A stretch of DNA of 64,000 bases, taken from assembly GCA_963693315.1 (NCBI GenBank), contig OY856187.1:380221306-380285305 (forward strand). The letters run 5' to 3'. Numbering within the stretch: position 1 is the first letter of the stretch; every line of letters starts with the position of its first letter. Shown here piece after piece: positions 10,901-20,384 of the stretch. Below the pieces are notes generated by a model, which was given only the letters and a program-made list of their open reading frames with translations, was not told the origin of the DNA and searched no databases. Origin of the DNA: Diogma glabrata (taxonomy: Eukaryota > Arthropoda > Insecta > Diptera > Cylindrotomidae). Made by a program: the position numbers and the translations under genes.

Positions 10901-12693
10901 TCCAATAATTCCAAGGAACTTCTTCCAAGTATTGTGATTGACGCTCCACTGTCCAATAGTCCTGAAATGTGTTTGTCCAAAATCCTTATTGTTAATCGCG
11001 GCCGAGGATCCTTTGTTTCTGAAAGGATAGATGAAATACAAGCTTTACGAAATAATTTCCTCATCCTCCAATATCTAATATTACGTTCTAGACGTCTAAA
11101 ATACGTTCGATGTAATGATGGGAAATTAAATGTACTAGGTGATTTTATTCTGGTTTCCTGAGTGGTGATCGATCGTCCTGCGTTGCTACATCTCTCGTCG
11201 TTTTCTTCGGGCTGTTGTTCGGGCTGTTTTGAATCCATCGTTTCAAAATATCCATCTCGATCAAGTTCCACATCCACCTCATAATCATCCACCTGCTGTA
11301 GCTTGCTAAACCTTAAGTTTGACATTCTGGTTGGGACTGGTGTAGACCACAAACGTTCGAACTTCTGACACAATGTCCGAAGCTCGTCCATAGTTGTAAT
11401 TGTTGCTGCAAGTGTAGCGTTCTTCAGTTCTACACTCAGTCCTTCCCTAGCGATTTCTAATAATTCAGCTGCAGCAAATGGTCGAACTAATCTCCGATTT
11501 AACGAACCCACTTCAACTAAATACTCATAAACGCTCTCTTTGACTTTCTGTTTACGGTTCAAAAGAACACGTAATACCGCTTTATCATCGGTGAGCGTAC
11601 CGAAGGTGCGTAGGAGTCCTTCCCTAAGCACTGAGTAGGTCACTTCCTCATATTCATGAGTCAAATTCAAATAATATCTATCGGCAGCTGCCTTGAGGTA
11701 CCGTGGAACGATCGACCTCAGGTCGTCCCAGGACACACGGTCCCTCCTTGCAGCCGCCTCCACTCGATGGATAAACTCATGAACATCAGGAGAGTGACCA
11801 TCCCCTGTGAAGTTCGGAACCCAATTTGAGTCATAACGACTCAAATTGTTCCTACGTACCTCTCGGTATGCTCCCGGTGACAATGCTGGAGCCGCGACAC
11901 GAGATACCTGAGGAAGTGGGTTGTATGGTGGTGGTGCTGTTAATGGAGCTTGTGGATAATTTGTTTGAAATTGTTGTAACTGCTCCTGTGGTATCGGTTG
12001 ATAATTCAGAGGCTGCTGTACCAATGCCGGATTGATGTATATTTGTTCAGCTTGGAACGATGAACCCAGTTGTGGTAATGCGAAGTCCTCCGCTCTTAAA
12101 CCTGATTGCTGAAGATAAGCCGGTGGTAATTGTTCCGACCGTCTCTGTTGTTGATGGTCTGTACGATTCAGACTATTTATTGTCTCAGTTATTGGCTGTA
12201 CTGGGATCGGTGTGGATCTCTCACCTGGTCGAAAAGCAGGTGAAACAGATGGAGCAGATGATACTCCTGGTTTATTTTGTATAATTGGACGTGTTGACAG
12301 TGATCCTATTATATCCCAAGCGCGTGACAATTGCGAGATAGCGTAGGTGCGGGCTTCTTGCAAGTCATTGCGAGGACCCAACCTATTCATCCTACCTGTA
12401 TAATGCAACACACGATTCGCCAAACCATCTAAGAAGATCTGATTAACCGGTGGTTGAAGTCGACGTACCTGATCTAAAACAACTTGTGCTGCCTGCACCA
12501 CCGTTTGAGACTCAGCTACCAAGTCTCTCGCATGAGATACCGTTACTGGAACTGCACCATGATTTACGTGGTTTCGCAGTTCCTCTGCCCAATTGACCCC
12601 TCTAAAATCCACACCCCGAACCAGACATTCGATCTGCAGTTCACCGGATTCCAAACCATAGAACGGATGGTCCACGCCAATGTGACTTGACAT
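7975..12693 (-). CDS. gag-pol: Intact fused gag-pol polyprotein, Ty3/gypsy
   Basis: One 1572-codon frame with Met at 12693, no stop and no frameshift between gag and pol. Gag: Pro/Gln-rich region at about 140-270, a retrotransposon-gag capsid domain at about 285-450, and no CCHC knuckle; instead an Arg-rich tract at about 530-551 (YFRRLERNIRYWRMRKLFRK). Protease LLDSGAS (Asp581). RT with SSIDLKDAFW (Asp813) and YLDD (876-879). RNase H with CDAS (Asp1026), SELE and VTDH (Asp1093), and the DALSRL end near 1141. Integrase: His1231/His1238 and Cys1268/Cys1271, then catalytic Asp1301 (IDFLGP), Asp1361 (SDNGKQF) and Glu1396. All key residues are present, so it should be functional if expressed. Clade not assigned; no envelope gene. 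Confidence 0.95.
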   Translation of the reverse strand: MSSHIGVDHPFYGLESGELQIECLVRGVDFRGVNWAEELRNHVNHGAVPVTVSHARDLVAESQTVVQAAQVVLDQVRRLQPPVNQIFLDGLANRVLHYTGRMNRLGPRNDLQEARTYAISQLSRAWDIIGSLSTRPIIQNKPGVSSAPSVSPAFRPGERSTPIPVQPITETINSLNRTDHQQQRRSEQLPPAYLQQSGLRAEDFALPQLGSSFQAEQIYINPALVQQPLNYQPIPQEQLQQFQTNYPQAPLTAPPPYNPLPQVSRVAAPALSPGAYREVRRNNLSRYDSNWVPNFTGDGHSPDVHEFIHRVEAAARRDRVSWDDLRSIVPRYLKAAADRYYLNLTHEYEEVTYSVLREGLLRTFGTLTDDKAVLRVLLNRKQKVKESVYEYLVEVGSLNRRLVRPFAAAELLEIAREGLSVELKNATLAATITTMDELRTLCQKFERLWSTPVPTRMSNLRFSKLQQVDDYEVDVELDRDGYFETMDSKQPEQQPEENDERCSNAGRSITTQETRIKSPSTFNFPSLHRTYFRRLERNIRYWRMRKLFRKACISSILSETKDPRPRLTIRILDKHISGLLDSGASITILGRSSLELLESAGTTYRKYTSCIRTADGTANKILGYIEVPITVNGSTKPMRFHIVPGLREELYLGIDFWEKFGIVPSFVSELTRTEPQNLNIHNLTTDQQRELDRIKDSFPSFEVSGLGKTSLVEHVIDVGDNAPVKQRHYPTSPAVQLKVYAELDRMLQMGVIEESNSSWCSPVVLVQKESGKNRLCIDSRRVNSLTKKDAYPLPLIDGLLGRLNSTKYISSIDLKDAFWQIPLAEASRDKTAFTVPGRPLYQFRVMPFGLCNAPQTMCRLMHKVIPHQYHENVFVYLDDLLVVSSTFQEHMELLSKVSSLLRAAGLTINLKKSKFVLREVKYLGFLVGEDGLRTDPDKVRAVAEYPAPSTVKQIRRLLGMAGWYQRFIPNYASVVSPITDLLKKSSGKLKWTLEAQAAFENLKRLLTTAPVLVNPDYNKEFFIRCDASLTGIGSVLYQIDEDGQECPIAFMSKKLNKAQRNYSVSELECLAAILSVKKFRGYVEGHRFTIVTDHSSLKWLMSQKDLSGRLARWSLKLQHMDFTIVHQKGTQNIVPDALSRLYDDTHEELTEALVHHINEIKIDNEGYRHKEYTDMIAKVQSSPKDFPSVKVVDDKLYIRIEPKPDAIPNDVPVWKLWVPKPMTSNMIQKHHDDSTAAHGGVKKTLELLRRLYYWPGMASQVHNYVVSCDTCKQTKATNQILRPPMQYQFETARPWQRVYIDFLGPYPRSTLGNTVLLVVLDHATKFVLLKPLRNATSPKVNAFLKNEVFLTHGVPEFLHSDNGKQFTSRNFQSLLSDFGIKHIRTGVYSPQSNASERVNRSVLAAIRAFIKGQHTKWDSLIGEIAYALRAAVHSATKYSPYYLLFGQHPISDGNTYQLLRSLHRLGEDAGEEIERADHLTLLRNRVQQNLKAAFKKSQHQYNLRSKLRAFQPQQRVFVRQHHLSDATKKFSAKLAPKFLPAMIKTKIGNVLYECIDMSGKSLGVHHAKDIRE

Positions 12694-13059
12694 TTTGATG
12701 GTAAAATTTATAGAATCCAGAATTCACAATAACAAACGTCAACACCAACAATAAAACCAATTCCAACTAGAAAAAAGGTGGAGTTAATTCGCCCGGAAAA
12801 ATTCGTCCGATGGAAGTTGTAAAACGCAAAGAAATGAGAAAAAAAACAACGAACGCCCCAATTCAACAAAACACAAAAACCTTTTTGTAAAAACAACCTT
12901 GTATAAGAACAAAAAAAACCGCTGTCGCCGCTAATCTTTACTGAATCTTTTACAAAAGCTCCCAAAATATTGTAATATTGTATATGTAAAAATATAATTT
13001 ATTTATTCAATTTCAGATATACTGAAATATATATATATACCTAAAATTAGTTATTGACG

Positions 13060-13330
13060 ATAGCACCCCTAAGAATATTTATTTATTTTTAAAAGAAAAT
13101 TGAAAAATAAAAATATTTAAAAGAATGTTTATTTATTGGATGCACCGTCCTAACTTTGAAATATTTATTTATTTTTTTAAAAAACAAAGAATATTTATTT
13201 ATTTCTTGACGTAAAGCTTAATTAAGAAAATTTATTTATTTAGTTACCTAAAATTAACTTAAATTTTAAAAAAAAATTATTTATTTAATAAAAATTTTAT
13301 TTATTTAATCTTTTGAAAAATTTGTTTGAT
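13060..13330. repeat. ATTTATTTA-rich array in the leader of the young element
   Basis: About ten blocks of the type AATATTTATTTATT, separated by variable spacers. It lies between gag-pol and the foldback, in the 5' leader of the minus-strand element. The plus strand here also carries an ATAAGAGATTCCC motif at 13354. Confidence 0.65.
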
Positions 13331-13772
13331 TTATTTTATTTTTATTTAATAATATAAGAGATTCCCAAAATCAAGATTCGTCTGGAGACAATATAAAAAG
13401 TAAGTATGGCTACAATATCCATATTGTTCAAATTTGAAATATCGCGTTCGCGAGCCCACTCCAACAATGCATGTGAGAACCGACTAGAAAAGCCCCTAAC
13501 GACCAGATTCTACAGAACAGTATCTCCCCAACCTAACAAAAACAATCGCAACTGTCACGATTAGACTCTAGGCCCATTTCTACTGACCCAGCTGCGGTTG
13601 TTCTACCTAAAAATAAATTACCATTAAACTAATGCCATAGTCGAAGAACGCTCCCGAACACCAGACTTCAAATCCTAAACTTAATGAAAACTGTCTATTG
13701 CAAGCTAAATGTAAGAGTGGAAAAATGTTGAAGTTGTGTGAGGTGAAGCCTCGATCCTGATAAAAAAAAATG

Positions 13773-13910
13773 ATTGGTTCTCCTCTTCATTTCGTTAAAG
13801 AAGCTTCTGTGCAGGGAATGGTACTACTGGTTTGTACCTAAGTACAGACCAGCAGTAGTCACTCCCTTATCACCAGAAAACTCCTTCTGAAATGAAGAGA
13901 AGAAACCAAT
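13773..13910. repeat. 138-bp foldback in the leader of the young element
   Basis: Imperfect inverted repeat with arms of about 65 nt and almost no loop. The left arm begins ATTGGTTCTCCTCTTCATTT and the right arm ends AAATGAAGAGAAGAAACCAAT; the centre is GTACCTAAGTAC flanked by ACTACTGGT and ACCAGCAGTAGT. It would form a strong hairpin in the genomic RNA, between the upstream ORF and gag. Confidence 0.85.
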
Positions 13911-14609
13911 GAACTTCGATCGCATGTCCATAATGGACAGAGGCGATCTAAGAACATAATTATGTTAAGGAGATAAGCCCCATGGATCCTTTGTTAGAGG
14001 TACCGCTGAGAGAAATTATCAATTACACACTTGTAATCATTACACAACAATAAAAAAATTAACACCCAAAAAAAAAATCAATTAATTCTAACAAACGCTC
14101 AACTGTAGTGGAATGTACAATATTTTCATCGCGAAATTAAAAATAGTTCGAATCTACCACAACCAAAACAGGATTTTCACCGATTATAACCATTAGTGGT
14201 AAAGAAATTAAAATCATGTATTTATTTCACGCAGGCCAAAATGCACCGTTAAAACGAGCATCAGATTCCAGATCTAATTTATTAATGTATAAATATTTAA
14301 ATATGATCTACTATCCAATTCCTATCAATGTATAATATTTGCCAAAGCTACTCACAAAAAGTTCAAATGGCTAAATCGTTTCATCGGTTTGGTTTCTTAA
14401 TTTCATCTCGTTGGTGCTATTGTAACATAACACTCCACACAAACCACTACATCCGCTTCCTATATACCAAAAATATGTACAAATATGTACAATTATACAA
14501 CAATTAACCTACTATATACACTATGTACAATGACAGTATAAAAAAACAGTCTCCGAAAAAAATTACTGCCCCAAAACGGTTTTTTTCCAAATTCAGAACA
14601 AAATACATT

Positions 14610-15263
14610 TCAAAGATGCACACAATTTCCCGGGGCCACTTGCGGTCCCAACCACCGTCGAGGGTTCTCTCCCCTGTGATTGGACTCAGAGATAGCGTTC
14701 TCTTCAGCCAATATCTCCGCATAAGCGTGCATGACTGACGAGAACTCTACCTCCTCGGCCAACCACGCTGCCTTCTGCTTCTTCCTCCTACTCTTTTTCT
14801 CCCTCCACCTTTTCCTATCCCTTTCTAGCCTCCTCAATCGATATCTCTCTCGCGCATCCATCACTTCATCCACACACTCATTCACTTCATCAACTACCAC
14901 TTCTCCTACCAACTCCTCATTCATCTCATCCACTTCCTCCACTCCATGCACTACCTCATCCGCCAACTCATTCACTTCCTCATTTACAATCTCACTTATC
15001 ACTACATCCAACCATTCATCATACTGCTCATTCGCTATGTCATCCATCAATTCTAAATATAGTTGATTCCTTTTCTCATCCAGTTCTGCATTCATTTTTA
15101 CCTGTTCCCTCTCATTCACCACATTCATCACTTCACTCACAATCTCATGCATTACTTCATCTACCTCATTCACACCCGGCTTAACCGCTGCCTGACCCAA
15201 CTCTCCTGGCCCCGGCCGACGCTTGCTCCTAAACGACGAGCCAAAATTTCTGACTGTGTGCAT
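14610..15263 (-). CDS. Extra 217-aa acidic/basic ORF upstream of gag
   Basis: Lies in the sense direction of the young gypsy element, about 670 nt inside its 5' LTR and 1.9 kb before gag-pol. Residues about 30-130 are very acidic with a recurring Val-Asn/Asp-Glu-Val pattern (e.g. VNEVDEVMHEIVSEV, VVDEVNECVDEV), probably helical or coiled-coil. At about 133-155 comes a strongly basic patch, RYRLRRLERDRKRWREKK and then SRRKKQK, followed by a short acidic tail. No domain is recognised. An accessory or regulatory protein is possible; the basic patch could bind nucleic acid or act as a nuclear signal. The complementary strand is also open in part (14731-15066), but only as Ser/Thr-rich low-complexity sequence. 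Moderately sure that it is a real gene. Confidence 0.55.
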   Translation of the reverse strand: MHTVRNFGSSFRSKRRPGPGELGQAAVKPGVNEVDEVMHEIVSEVMNVVNEREQVKMNAELDEKRNQLYLELMDDIANEQYDEWLDVVISEIVNEEVNELADEVVHGVEEVDEMNEELVGEVVVDEVNECVDEVMDARERYRLRRLERDRKRWREKKSRRKKQKAAWLAEEVEFSSVMHAYAEILAEENAISESNHRGENPRRWLGPQVAPGNCVHL

Positions 15264-15933
15264 TTTTGAGTGTAAGAAATATAGTGTTAATCCAAATACA
15301 ATTCTACACTATTGTAAAAACCAAATTAAATGTTAGAATTAGAATTTAATCTTTAGAATATTATATTTAATTAGAGAAAAACAAATAATGGTATTTTTAA
15401 CACTGGCTCTACCAAGAACTCAAAGACCAAAAGGTTAATGCGAAAGCAGAATACAATTTCCTTTCAAATTCTAATAAGTCTTAGAATTGCTTATTATTTG
15501 TCTTCTTCAAGTAAATATTTATATATCCCAAAATTAAATGTACCTGTGCAGCATTTAATGGTCATTTGAATTCGTTATTGCAACTACCGCTGAATTAAAT
15601 TCTCAAAAATTCCTTTTAAATTTATCAAATTGTGAAATTCTTAAAAATTATTAAAAAAAATGAAAAAATTCTATATATATTTGATATATATGTAAAAGAA
15701 AAATATACATATAAAAAAAACCCAACTGGTTCTTATCCAAACAAGTTCGAAGTCAACCAAACCGGTTGACACCGCCCAAATACATGAAAAAAAATGAAAA
15801 AAATATTTTTCGCGCCGAAAATAGCTCTAAATAACACAACAAATTCGTACCTAACGGTAACAAAACTCCACCGTAATCACGGTATTATATTACCAAAATA
15901 TTCCCCCGGTCCGTTTTTGGTTCGGCGACAGAT
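15264..15933 (-). other. Leader of the young element next to the 5' LTR
   Basis: AT-rich, without an ORF. Three bases inside the LTR edge, the minus strand reads TGTCGCCGAACC. This weakly resembles a Lys-type primer site but lacks the expected TGG start, so the primer site is uncertain. Confidence 0.4.
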
Positions 15934-17030
15934 TGTTAGTATGGACCTTTCGTACAAAATAATATTAATAATATTGCTACGGGATAGCGCTTATCCCCAC
16001 AGAATCCTAAATTTGGGAATCTCTTATTATCTGAAAAAAATCTAGCCTATCATTCCAAAGGGGAACGAGGAATAAATAAAAAAAAATTTAATATATTTAC
16101 TGTAAGTACCTTAACTTATAACTGTTGATTGAAGATTTGGTCTATGTGTTCCAATTCCCTTGACTAATCAACCAACTGTATTGGATGAACTAATTTGTGA
16201 ACATCAGTTGCTGCTGCTGAATTACACCTTCGTTGTTCGAAATGCCCAATTGAACATTGCCTTTAATCCTTTAACTTTCCACTTCATATTTTGCTTTAAA
16301 TCCATACGGTTTCTACAACCGGAAAATCCACCATACACTCGACTGTTTCTAACTGTGGTAATATGCTTCGATCACTGTTATCCTTACTACTCATACTTTC
16401 GATAACATCATTGGATACTTTATTTTTCATGTACTGCCACTTTTATAAAGCAATCTTTTTCCTTTATGATAAATTAAGTATAAACTTAATGAAAACAGAA
16501 TGAAACACTTTTAAAAAAAAATATATATATATTTCATCCAAATCACACACTAGTGAAAACAAAGTTAACCTTTTTTCTGTATAAATTAAAACAATTTCTT
16601 TTTAAACTCAAAATAAAATGGAATTAGTATTTTTTCTTTAATACGTTTTATTGAGTGTTTAATAACAATCTCAATTCAACATTTTTTGGTTGAAGACCCA
16701 AAAACAGAAAGACAATATTTTCAAACAAAAATGTGTTTTTGTTAATTCTTTTTGACATCTTATCATGTCAAAATAGCTCGGGTAATACTAAAAAGAAATT
16801 CAATAAAGATTAATAACGACATCTGTTTGTTAGAATTGGAAACAAAAATTTAGTACGTTCGTTTGCTTTTTATAGTACAATTGAAATTTAACTAGCAGTT
16901 AAGTATTAGAAAATTTTAAATTATTGTTAATGTGAAAATGAATGGAAACTAATGAAATACATTTTTATTGAATTGAAAACGAAGATGAATTTGGTTTTAT
17001 TATTGTTTTGCGATTATTGCGATCGTTACA
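15934..17030 (-). repeat. 5' LTR of the young gypsy element
   Basis: Partner of 6548-7644: 1097 bp, no indel between them, TSD TCAG directly after it at 17031-17034. The transcription start should lie within it, reading toward lower coordinates. No promoter element was resolved by eye. Confidence 0.93.
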
Positions 17031-17167
17031 TCAGGAGGTCCTAAAACGTCGAGAAATGTCAAAAAAGTGGGGGTAAGAATTTCACTTTGAGCTCATGAAT
17101 GTAATACTTAGGTCTTTCAGACCGAAGTAAAACAATACTAAGAAGGAGCGAAAGACGGGTTTCAATC

Positions 17168-17855
17168 GGGGTTGTTAGAATATGGTAATACCCCTTTGCC
17201 GGCTTTAGGATACTCACCGGCACAATTGTTAATGGCTAGAATATTAAAAACAAAAATTCCAACTTCATTGGCATTATTAAAACAAAATGTTATAAATCCT
17301 ATTGAAATAAGGAATCAAATTATTAATAATAGGAAGTTACAAAAATATTATTATGATATAAACTCCAGATCTTTAATAAAATTAAAGGAAGGGGAAAATG
17401 TTATGATAAGAAAAGGAAATATATGGAAACCTGGAAAAATTAATAAACAGTTCAATGAACGATCATATTTAGTTTCGGATGAGGATGGAAAATTAATTAG
17501 ACGAAATAGGAAATTTTTAAATAAAACTAAAGTTAATTTTAATTGTAATCAAAACCCTTCATCAGTCTATTTTCCATATTTGTTACCAAATAATTTAAAC
17601 AATATTTAAAATACTACTGTCTATCGAGAATAAGATCAATATTGTAATCCAAATTTTAATATTATTAGTAATTCTGTTGGAGACCAAAATAATTTAAATT
17701 TGTCCAATAATGAAGGATTAGATCCTAATATAAATGATAATAATTTATTAAGAACAAGATCGGGGCGAATTATAAATCGTCCATTATATTTAAACGATTA
17801 TGTTGAAAAATTAAATTATTGTTACCAGAATTACAAACTACAATTTAAAGAAGGA
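17168..17855 (+). pseudogene. pol: Integrase C-terminus/pol end of the mag-type element
   Basis: The frame resumes with LLEYGNTPLPALGYSPAQLL and KTKIPTSLALL, the region after the integrase core, then a C-terminal domain (KEGENVMIRKGNIWKPGKI). Stops occur at 17607-17609 and soon after, but the same frame continues from 17700 to a pol terminus containing LRTRSGRIINRPLYLNDYV, the TRSGR motif common at the end of mag-type pol. The tract ends in the purine run AAAGAAGGA directly before the 3' LTR. Confidence 0.8.
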
Positions 17856-18068
17856 TGTAGTATTCTACATCTTCGATATAATCGATGGCTTTAAATATAT
17901 ATAAGATATATTGAAACTAGAGTTCAGTGGAATTTTAGTTTTTTCGATGCATGTCATATATATAGAGTGTGTCTGTAAGCGGTAATGCAACTATGTTGTA
18001 TATTAAATAATAAAGAAATAAAAAACTAAGAGGCATAGTGTTTTAATATAATATTATAAAATAATACA
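17856..18068 (+). repeat. 3' LTR of the mag-type element
   Basis: 213 bp, TGTAGTATTCTACAT to ATAATACA, followed by the TSD copy ATATT (18069-18073). It lacks the TIR insertion seen in the 5' LTR, so it represents the original LTR length. Confidence 0.9.
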
Positions 18069-18073
18069 ATATT

Positions 18074-18298
18074 ACTATGCCATACTATTGTATTGGAGAT
18101 GGTGCTTTTCCACTAAAAACATATTATGAAACCATATCCAGGACGTTCATTTACACCATCTACAGCAAATTATAACAAAGTAGTGTCGGGAGCGCGTGTT
18201 AGGATAGAAAACACTTTTGGCAGCTAATTTTAACAGCTCGATGGACCAATTCTTTGAATGTTTATCCAGACAACGCAACAACATTTATTTATTTTTAG
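18074..18298 (+). pseudogene. PIF/Harbinger transposase copy A, 3' part
   Basis: Continues the transposase split at 935. It carries YYCIGDGAFPLKTYY (the third part of the DDE domain) and, after a one-base frameshift near 18127, the RVRIENTFGS motif and LTARWTNSLNVYPDNATTF, which end the domain. Stops at 18225 and beyond add further damage. The parent gene was probably already decaying, or decayed after the retrotransposon landed in it. Confidence 0.8.
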
Positions 18299-18559
18299 CC
18301 CTTTTTTATGGCTTCTTAATAAAATAATTTATATTTCATTAAACGGAAATATTCGCTCAATTTTAATTTGAAAAATTAAATTAGTTATTCAACGAAACAA
18401 AAACTGACATTCCGTCATGTTTTTATTACGACGAAAAGCGCATTTATTATCTAAAAATTTTTATAATCAACACGATTACTGTCACATCCAAATTAATCTA
18501 TAGTTATTTATTATAAGAAATTAAGTAATGAAAATCATTTTTAATTCATTTCTCCAAAA
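18299..18559. other. No feature recognised
   Basis: AT-rich, no usable ORF. May be the 3' flank of Harbinger copy A. Confidence 0.4.
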
Positions 18560-19972
18560 TGTAACGAAGGATATTTCGCAACATACAAATTCATTGTAAA
18601 ATTTACTTTCTTTTCTTAATTTCCTTCGTCACAAGGTGCCCGATTCTACATGTGAATGCACAAATTTTGTCTCATGACATTAGACCTATCCTCTCAAAAC
18701 CATCTATCCAATTTTCTATAGATCGGGTGCATATAATTTATAAAAATCTTTGGTGATGTGGCCTAAGATGTGGCTAAGCCAAACACAAATAAAGGAAAGA
18801 AAATGTAAGTCATGATAAGTTTTAATTTCTATGAAATTCCTAGTTAATTTTTGATATTATTTGTTTAGATATTTGGCACATGGTTGTAATGTCGTCAATA
18901 CGCGAAAATAAATTTCAAATTTTAAATGTACATTCAGCGAAATAAATTTCCCTAATACATAAAAACCGAACAAAACAAGAAAACAGAAAAAGGGAAATAA
19001 AATGAACTTCACCTCTGGTAACTCTACTGGTTGAAAAAATGTGACGAGATCACTACGATTTTTTCAAAAAATTAATTCGTGTTTAGCTTTTAAAGCAACA
19101 ACATTCGGGTCTTAAATTGGAACGCTGAAACAGCCTTTTTGAGAGTTACAAAAAAAAAATAAAAATATAATTTTATCGGTTTTGAGATTTAAAAACAAAA
19201 TGTAATGTTAATTCGATTAAAAAGAAAAGAAAAAAAAATTGCTGCTTAAAAACCTTTTTTGCGCAGTATCATTTTTGTAAAACTTCATTTGTTTTATATA
19301 GTGTAATAGAAATAGATTTATATAAACTGAAAAAGAAAGTTACACGTAAATCATGGCGGTCAAAGATAATTTTTATAATTATACAATAAAGAAAATTAAA
19401 AACGTATTCAGTGCCAGTTCTAATGATTTACATTACCTTTATAATTATACACTAAAAAAATTCTGTACCAGTTTTAATAATTTACATTAACTTTAAATAA
19501 TAATAATAAAACGAAATAATAAAATAAAATAATAAAATAATTGGAATTGGAACTTAAGGCTCTTATTTATCAAATCCGTGTGGCTGATTAAATGTTTTTC
19601 TTTTACCAGCAACTCAAAAGAAATCGAAATGGAAGGTTACTGAAAGGAAACGATTACAACCATCACAATTATCATTTTGTACCATAGCTACAAAATTCAA
19701 GCAAATACACAAATTTAAACTAGGTTAGTTTTATTTTACATTATTATTACTATCTTTAAATATCAAATATAATTTTATTATAGGCTAAAAACCAAGTCCA
19801 AATAAGAGATTCCTAAATCTGAATTTGTGTGGCGAACAAACGCTTTCCGGATGCTAATATCTTGTTTATTGATATTTATATATCTTGTTTATTGATATAA
19901 TATATATTTGATAAGTATTGTAGTGAAATTGTACATATAAAAGTCCAAAACATTATATGGTGTTTGTTGGCA
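18560..19972 (+). repeat. LTR-like unit (TGTAACGAAGG head, ATAAGAGATTCCT tail)
   Basis: The head TGTAACGAAGGA pairs with TCCTTCGTCACA about 70 nt later. It shares CGTCACAAGGTGCCCGATTC and TCTCATGACATTAGACC with the solo LTR at 48701. The tail at 19802 carries AATAAGAGATTCC and then AAAGTCCAAA, as in the TGTAACG LTR family. Probably a solo LTR. The right border is uncertain and no clean TSD was found. No ORF. Confidence 0.5.
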
Positions 19973-19985
19973 AATGCTTTAATGG

Positions 19986-20384
19986 GCTTTTCGCCAATGG
20001 TATTCAACGATTCGGCAGAATATTTTGGAAACATGTGAAATTATTTGGAACGAACTGAGTCCCGTTTATCTACTACAACCAAATGAATCTGAAAACAGAT
20101 TGCAGAAGACTTCTACGCAGTGACTGGAATCCCTCATGCTTTGGGTGCTATTGATGAAAAGCATATTGAAATAAAATGTCGCCCTACATCAGGAACGCTT
20201 TATTACAATTACAAATAATATTTCAATATTGTTTTGCTTGCTGCATGCGATAGCAAATACTGTTTTACAGCGGTAGATGTAGGAGAATATGGAAGTCAGA
20301 GTGATGGAGGAATACTACAGGCAAGCGGTTTCGGCAGTCAAATTTTAAATGAAACATTAAATATTCCGCACCCTAAGGTATTAA
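19986..20384 (+). pseudogene. PIF/Harbinger transposase copy B
   Basis: Almost identical to copy A over the DDE region ([26 protein letters not shown]), but starts further upstream with STIRQNILETCEIIWNELSP, the segment before the catalytic domain. It has a small deletion where copy A has its TGA (20090s, causing a frameshift) and its own TAA where copy A reads Gln (KQY). The copy ends abruptly at 20384 against the LTR remnant of the next retrotransposon. The two copies were damaged independently. Confidence 0.8.

Larger units (their letters stand above)
6548..17030 (-). mobile_element. Complete young Ty3/gypsy LTR retrotransposon (minus strand)
   Basis: Two 1097-bp LTRs (6548-7644 and 15934-17030) align with no indels, and I saw no substitutions by eye. 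The 4-bp TSD is TCAG (6544-6547 and 17031-17034). Read on the minus strand: 5' LTR, a weak primer-site candidate, an extra 217-aa ORF, a long leader with a foldback and an AT-rich array, an intact 1572-aa gag-pol, about 330 bp untranslated, then the 3' LTR. The LTR start, TGTAACG, is shared with solo LTRs at 22372-23534 and 61815-62952. Gag-pol is visibly richer in G+C than its surroundings. It is the youngest insertion of the left nest and may be mobile. Confidence 0.92.
4894..17167. mobile_element. Unclassified non-coding element X (split by a younger gypsy element)
   Basis: This is the sequence that separates the two halves of the mag-type integrase. GGGG at 4890-4893 and 17168-17171 flanks it, and leaving it out lets the integrase frame continue in phase. 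Its own material is 4894-6547 and 17031-17167, about 1.8 kb; the rest is the nested gypsy element. It has no ORF but holds two tandem arrays and a GGCCGGCC-rich palindromic patch at 6480-6503. Both ends carry ACTTCGGTCT in opposite orientation (4921-4930; the complement at about 17115-17124). Possibly a non-autonomous DNA element; the class is unknown. Confidence 0.6.
936..18068 (+). mobile_element. Ty3/gypsy LTR retrotransposon (mag-type), degenerate, with nested insertions
   Basis: Bounded by LTRs starting TGTAGTATTCTACAT and ending ATAATACA, with a 5-bp TSD ATATT (931-935 and 18069-18073). A primer-binding site starts at 1444 and a short purine tract, AAAGAAGGA, lies just before the 3' LTR. 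It inserted into a Harbinger transposase. Internally: gag, protease, RT, RNase H and integrase, all broken. About 12.3 kb of the span (4894-17167) is later insertion into its integrase, and its 5' LTR carries a TIR element. The RT style (CLDPRQLNKYI) suggests the mag lineage. Probably dead for a long time. Confidence 0.88.

Noticed and set aside
14731..15066. Ser/Thr-rich plus-strand frame opposite the 217-aa ORF
   Set aside because: Mirror of the Val/Glu-rich codons on the sense strand of the element; the minus-strand frame is longer and has the right orientation.
4881..17182. AATATGG at both 4883 and 17179 as the TSD of element X
   Set aside because: The right copy lies inside conserved integrase codons (LLEYGN), so GGGG is the better candidate; AATATGG is probably chance.
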